DNA of 64,000 bases from NCBI RefSeq assembly GCF_002127325.2, contig NC_035436.2, forward strand, positions 110,941,591-111,005,590. Direction: 5' to 3'. The translations under genes and the position numbers were made by a program. The notes beneath the pieces are model-generated. The model did no database searches and had not been told where the DNA came from. It was given only the letters and a program-made list of their open reading frames with translations. Shown here one piece after another: positions 58,798-64,000 of this stretch (positions within the stretch are counted from its first letter, which is position 1; every line of letters begins with the position of its first letter). The DNA is from Helianthus annuus (taxonomy: Eukaryota; Streptophyta; Magnoliopsida; Asterales; Asteraceae).

Positions 58798-61700
58798 TGA
58801 TGTGTGCAAAATGCAACATATAAATTACATTAAATAAGGCATAAAACTAACCCTTTTTTAGTACTAATGTTGGAAAAAGTGTGCTTTTGTCTTTCTTTTG
58901 TATTTTCAGGGTTAAAAGAGCTTAAATGAACAAAAGAAGCAAAAATGCAGCCAAATCCAACAATAATACAAGGAAAGGAATAAACGTGGCATGCCCGACC
59001 CCTCGACAGCATCTTCCCAAGCAAAAACAAGAGAATAGAAGGCTGAACACGCCCGTGCTTAATGAGCACGGGAGCGTGCCCAAGTGTCTGCAGAAAAGAC
59101 AAAGTTGTAGAAGCTTCTATCACCCAACACGGGGGCGTGCCCAGCGGACATGGGGACGTGGTCAATGCTAAGATTCACAGAATCCAAGCAAATCTTGATA
59201 GTACAGATACGCTTCTGCACACGGGGCCGTGCCCAGCGGACACGGGGGCATGGTCAACAAATGCAGATAAACTGCATCTAATGAAGAAAGAGAAGAGGGA
59301 TGGAGACGGGGCCGTGTTCGCGCTTCTGTGGAGGCTATAAATAGGGGTGCTTGGCTCACTTGCAACTCATCCCTTGGCAAACCACCTCTCTCACACTTCA
59401 CCCACCCACCACCACCATCACAACCCACATCCACCACAATCATCCATCATCCGTCATAGAGTGTGTGTAGTAGTCTCGGGATCCAAGATTGATAGTAAGA
59501 GTTCTTGACAATCAAAGGCCATGTTTGCCTAAGTCTCTTACATCACTTGGTGAAGACAAGCATTTAGTGTAATACTTTTAATTTTTAATCTTTTCGCACT
59601 TTTTATTTGGTTATGTATTAATGACTTTAATAACTAGTTTCTTATGTTGAAGGTGAATCTTCCTTATCATTTGTCTGTGGTGTCTTGGCGTTATTTTACT
59701 GTCTATATAAAATAAATGATTTACACCATTCATATCTCCACGGTCTATATGGAGATATGTTGGCTACCTGGTCGGGGGTTAAGGGAATGGTTTGGTAAGA
59801 GTCTTGCCTTGTTCAGTGTATACATCCTGCAAGGACCTGGGTCAAGCTTAGTAGGACCTCCTTCAATACCTACTGGTATTGGATGGCGGGGGTTCGAATT
59901 TCTTGATCCCCTCATATGTAAACTACTATTAAAACATTAACCGGCTACTTAGGATTGTATCCCCGCTGACTCAAACTACTTAGCCGAGGGTAACGTCACC
60001 TTCAAAAGAGCGGCCGACCACATTACGCATTAATAACTTAATTAATTATCTTTCAATAATCCAACCCTTTAGGATTGTATCCTTGCTGACTCAAACTACT
60101 GGGTTGAGGGTAACGTCACCTTCAAAAGAGGGGCCTACTACTATAACTAAGATAATCTTTTAAAAAGTGCAAAAGTGCAGAAATAATCAAAGGTTACACT
60201 AAAGGCGAGTCAGATCCAAGGGATTCATCTTGTCTATCTGTTTTTACTTTTATTTTTATTTTCAGCATTTTAGTTTTTATTTTCATGTTTAAACCTTTTT
60301 CTAAAATTTTGATTTGATTAGACATTGAGGATATACCAGTATTAAAAGCTCTTGTGTCCTTGGACGACCTCAGTTTGGAAAAAGTGTGCTTTTGTCTTTC
60401 TTTTGTATTTTCAAGGTTAAAAGAGCTTAAATGAACAAAAGAAGCAAAAATGCAGCCAAATCCAACAATAATACAAGGAAAGGAATAAACGTGGCATGCC
60501 CGACCCCTCGACAGCATCTTTCCAAGCAAAAACAAGAGAATAGAAGGCTGAACACGCCCGTGCTTAATGAGCACGGGGGCGTGCCCAAGTGTCTGCAGAA
60601 AAGACAAAGTTGTAGAAGCTTCTATCACCCAACACGGGGGCGTGCCCAGCGGACATGGGGACGTGGTCAATGCTAAGATTCACAGAATCCAAGCAAATCT
60701 TGATAGTACAGATACGCTTCTACACACGGGGCCGTGCCCAGCGGACACGGGGGCATGGTCAACAAATGCAGACAAACTGCATCTAATGAAGAAACAGAAG
60801 AGGGATGGAGACGGGGCCGTGTTCGCGCTTCTGTGGAGGCTATAAATAGGGGTGCTTGGCTCACTTGCAACTCATCCCTTGGCAAACCACCTCTCTCACA
60901 CTTCACCCACCCACCACCACCATCACAACCCACATCCACCACCATCATCCATCATCCGTCATAGAGTGTGTGTAGTAGTCTCGGGATCCAAGATTGATAG
61001 TAAGAGTTCTTGACAATCAAAGGCCATGTTTGCCTAAGTCTCTTACATCACTTGGTGAAGACAAGCATTTAGTGTAATACTTTTAATTTTTAATCTTTTC
61101 GCACTTTTTATTTGGTTATGTATTAATGACTTTAATAACTAGTTTCTTATGTTGAAGGTGAATCTTCCTTATCATTTGTCTGTGGTGTCTTGGTGTTATT
61201 TTACTGTCTATATAAAATAAATGATTTACACCATTCATATCTCCACGGTCTATATGGAGATATGTTGGCTACCTGGTCGGGGGTTAAGGGAATGGTTTGG
61301 TAAGAGTCTTGCCTTGTTCAGTGTATACATCCTGCAAGGACCTGGGTCAAGCTGAGTAGGACCTCCTTCAATACCTACTGGTATTGGATGGCGGGGGTTC
61401 GAATTTCTTGATCCCCTCATATGTAAACTACTATTAAAACATTAACCCGGCTACTTAGGATTGTATCTCTGCTGACTCAAACTACTTAGCCGAGGGTAAC
61501 GTCACCTTCAAAAGAGCGGCCGACCACATTACGCATTAATAACTTAATTAATTATCTTTCAATAATCCAACCCTTTAGGATTGTATCCTTGCTGACTCAA
61601 ACTACTGGGTTGAGGGTAACGTCACCTTCAAAAGAGGGGCCTACTACTATAACTAAGATAATGTTTTAAAAAGTGCAAAAGTGCATAAATAATCAAAGGT

Positions 61701-64000
61701 TACACTAAAGGCGAGTCAGATCCAAGTGATTCATCTTGTCTATCTGTTTGTACTTTTATTTTTATTTTCAGCATTTTAGTTTTTATTTTCATGTTTAAAC
61801 CTTTTTCTAAAATTTTGATTTGATTAGACGTTGAGGATAAACCAGTATTAAAAGCTTTTGTGTCCTTGGACGACCTCGGTTTGGAAAAAGTGTGCTTTTG
61901 TCTTTCTTTTGTATTTTCAGGGTTAAAAGAGCTTAAATGAACAAAAGAAGCAAAAATGCAGCCAAATCCAACAATAATACAAGGAAAGGAATAAACGTGG
62001 CATGCCCGACCCCTCGACAGCATCTTCCCAAGCAAAAACAAGAGAATAGAAGGCTGAACACGCCCGTGCTTAATGAGCACGGGGGCGTGCCCAAGTGTCT
62101 GCAGAAAAGACAAAGTTGTAGAAGCTTCTATCACCCAACACGGGGGCGTGCCCAGCGGACATGGGGACGTGGTCATTGCTAAGATTCACAGAATCCAAGC
62201 AAATCTTGATAGTACAGATACGCTTCTGCACACGGGGCCGTGCCCAGCGGACACGGGGGCGTGGTCAACAAATGCAGACAAACTGCATTTAATGAAGAAA
62301 GAGAAGAGGGATGGAGACGGGGCCGTGTCCGCGCTTCTGTAGAGGCTATAAACAGGGGTGCTTGGCTCACTTGCAACTCATCCCTTGGCAAACCACCTCT
62401 CTCACACTTCACCCACCCACCACCACCATCACAACCCACATCCACCACCATCATCCATCATCCGTCATAGAGTGTGTGTAGTAGTCTCGGGATCCAAGAT
62501 TGATAGTAAGAGTTCTTGACAATCAAAGGCCATGTTTGCCTAAGTCTCTTACATCACTTGGTGAAGACAAGCATTTAGTGTAATACTTTTAATTTTTAAT
62601 CTTTTCGCACTTTTTATTTGGTTATGTATTAATGACTTTAATAACTAGTTTCTTATGTTGAAGGTGAATCTTCCTTATCATTTGTCTGTGGTATCTTGGC
62701 GTTATTTTACTGTCTATATAAAATAAATGATTTACACCATTCATATCTCCACGGTCTATATGGAGATATGTTGGCTACCTGGTCGGGGGTTAAGGGAATG
62801 GTTTGGTAAGAGTCTTGCCTTGTTCAGTGTATACATCCTTCAAGGACCTGGGTCAAGCTTAGTAGGACCTCCTTCAATACCTACTGGTATTGGATGGCGG
62901 GGGTTCGAATTTCTTGATCCCCTCATATGTAAACTATTATTAAAACATTAACCCGGCTACTTAGGATTGTATCCCTGCTGACTCAAACTACTTAGCCGAG
63001 GGTAACGTCACCTTCAAAAGAGCGGCCGACCACATTACGCATTAATAACTTAATTAATTATCTTTCAATAATCCAACCCTTTATGATTGTATCCTTGCTG
63101 ACTCAAACTACTGGGTTGAGAGTAACGTCACCTTCAAAAGAGGGGCCTACTACTATAACTAAGAAAATGTTTTAAAAAGTGCAAAAGTGCAGAAATAATC
63201 AAAGGTTACACTAAAGGCGAGTCAGATCCAAGTGATTCATCTTGTCTATCTGTTTGTACTTTTATTTTTATTTTCAGCATTTTAGTTTTTATTTTCATGT
63301 TTAAACCTTTTTCTAAAATTTTGATTTGATTAGACGTTGAGGATAAACCAGTATTAAAAGCTCTTGTATCCTTGGACGACCTCGGTTTGGAAAAAGTGTG
63401 CTTTTGTCTTTCTTTTGTATTTTCAGGGTTAAAAGAGCTTAAATGAACAAAAGAAGCAAAAATGCAGCCAAATCCAACAATAATACAAGGAAAGGAATAA
63501 ACGTGGCATGCCCGACCCCTCGACAGCATCTTCCCAAGCAAAAACAAGAGAATAGAAGGCTGAACACACCCGTACTTAATGAGCACGGGGGCGTGCCCAA
63601 GTGTCTGCAGAAAAGACAAAGTTGTAGAAGCTTCTATCACCCAACACGGGGGCGTGCCCAGCGGACATGGGGACGTGGTCATTGCTAAGATTCACAGAAT
63701 CCAAGCAAATCTTGATAGTACAGATACGCTTCTGCACACGGGGCCGTGCCCAGCGGACACGGGGGCGTGGTCAACAAATGCAGACAAACTGCATTTAATG
63801 AAGAAAGAGAAGAGGGATGGAGTCGGGGCCGTGTCCGCGCTTCTGTGGAGGCTATAAATAGGGGTGCTTGGCTCACTTGCAACTCATCCCTTGGCAAACC
63901 ACCTCTCTCACACTTCACCCACCCACCACCACCATCACAACCCACATCCACCACCATCATCCATCATCCGTCATAGAGTGTGTGTAGTAGTCTCGGGATC
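58798..64000 (+). repeat. El-5 3' LTR amplified as 1.5-kb tandem array
   Basis: The LTR starts normally at 58798, but at 60374 it breaks off after GACCTCAGT and restarts at TTGGAAAAAGTG, the base equivalent to LTR position 73. The same junction recurs at 61880/61881 and 63386/63387. Units span 58870-60374, 60375-61880 and 61881-63386, plus a partial unit to the window end (periods 1505, 1506, 1506). Each unit keeps dyads and a TATA box (59336, 60841, 62347, 63853) but lacks the last 156 bp of the LTR. The units resemble each other more than the left LTR. Confidence 0.93.

Larger units (their letters stand above)
32913..64000 (+). mobile_element. El-5: Athila/Tat-like element with gag and protease only
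   Basis: The LTR has 9-bp inverted ends TGATGTGTG/CACACATCA, a primer site close to Asp-tRNA, and gag and protease frames. A polypurine tract at 58783 and a right LTR at 58798 follow; the right LTR is tandemly amplified and leaves the window. No RT, RNase H or integrase can be found, so it would depend on a relative. El-6 sits in gag. The left flank is CAGGG; the right target duplication is out of view. The lineage is inferred from the protease style (LADVGASINLMP), the Asp-tRNA site and the ACACATTG-AGGA-CAATGTGT plus poly-G motif. Confidence 0.85.

Noticed and set aside
58830..63976. Repeated open frames of 75-160 codons on both strands, some rich in Gly-Pro-Cys or His-Gly repeats
   Set aside because: They translate the dyad motifs and LTR sequence in several overlapping frames on both strands and recur only because the 1.5-kb unit is repeated. 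No start context or family supports a protein.
58798..64000. Tandem LTR units as several separate element insertions
   Set aside because: No internal sequence, target duplications or LTR edges separate the units, and the junctions are identical.

Overview
The window is plant nuclear repeat DNA: a nest of long terminal repeat (LTR) retrotransposons with no recognisable host housekeeping gene, RNA gene or CRISPR array. The gag-pol proteins (PR-RT-RNase H-integrase ending in a chromodomain), LTRs of 2.5-3.7 kb and primer sites matching initiator Met-tRNA or Asp-tRNA point to plant Ty3/gypsy elements. Chromoviruses (probably Tekay/Del lineage) and one Athila/Tat-like element are present. The gag style and long LTRs resemble elements I associate with Asteraceae; that family-level guess is inference.

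I name the elements El-1 to El-7. El-1 (1-8411, +) is the 3' part of a chromovirus: an open 1,524-aa gag-pol and its 3' LTR. It sits in El-2 (8412 to about 10560, -), an old LTR fragment. El-3 (from 11220, -) is a decayed chromovirus with its 3' LTR (11220-14907) and broken gag-pol (14960-19528). Its leader is split by El-4 (19534-32059, +), a complete two-LTR element with TTCGT target duplications and a disrupted gag-pol. A short stretch (32065-32912) follows, holding a decayed coiled-coil reading frame.

El-5 (32913 to beyond 64000, +) is an Athila/Tat-like element with only gag and protease. El-6 (35383-55117, +, target duplication TATGT) is inserted in its gag; El-6 has gag but a non-coding filler in place of pol. 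El-7 (39707-49755, -, target duplication ATTAT) is inserted in the gag of El-6. El-7 looks young and intact: near-identical LTRs and a 1,534-aa gag-pol made from two exons. Insertion order is therefore El-5, then El-6, then El-7.

The most unusual signals are: (1) a run of about ten near-perfect hairpins in the transcribed part of the El-1/El-4/El-6 LTRs, with paired substitutions between families that keep pairing; (2) the right LTR of El-5, amplified head-to-tail into a 1.5-kb tandem array that leaves the window; (3) clusters of the dyad CACGGGGCCGTG around the promoter and leader of El-5; (4) an 85-bp antisense reverse-transcriptase patch in one LTR of El-6; (5) a short intron near the start of gag in El-7 and El-3. 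All readings were made by eye; no alignment or database search was run.
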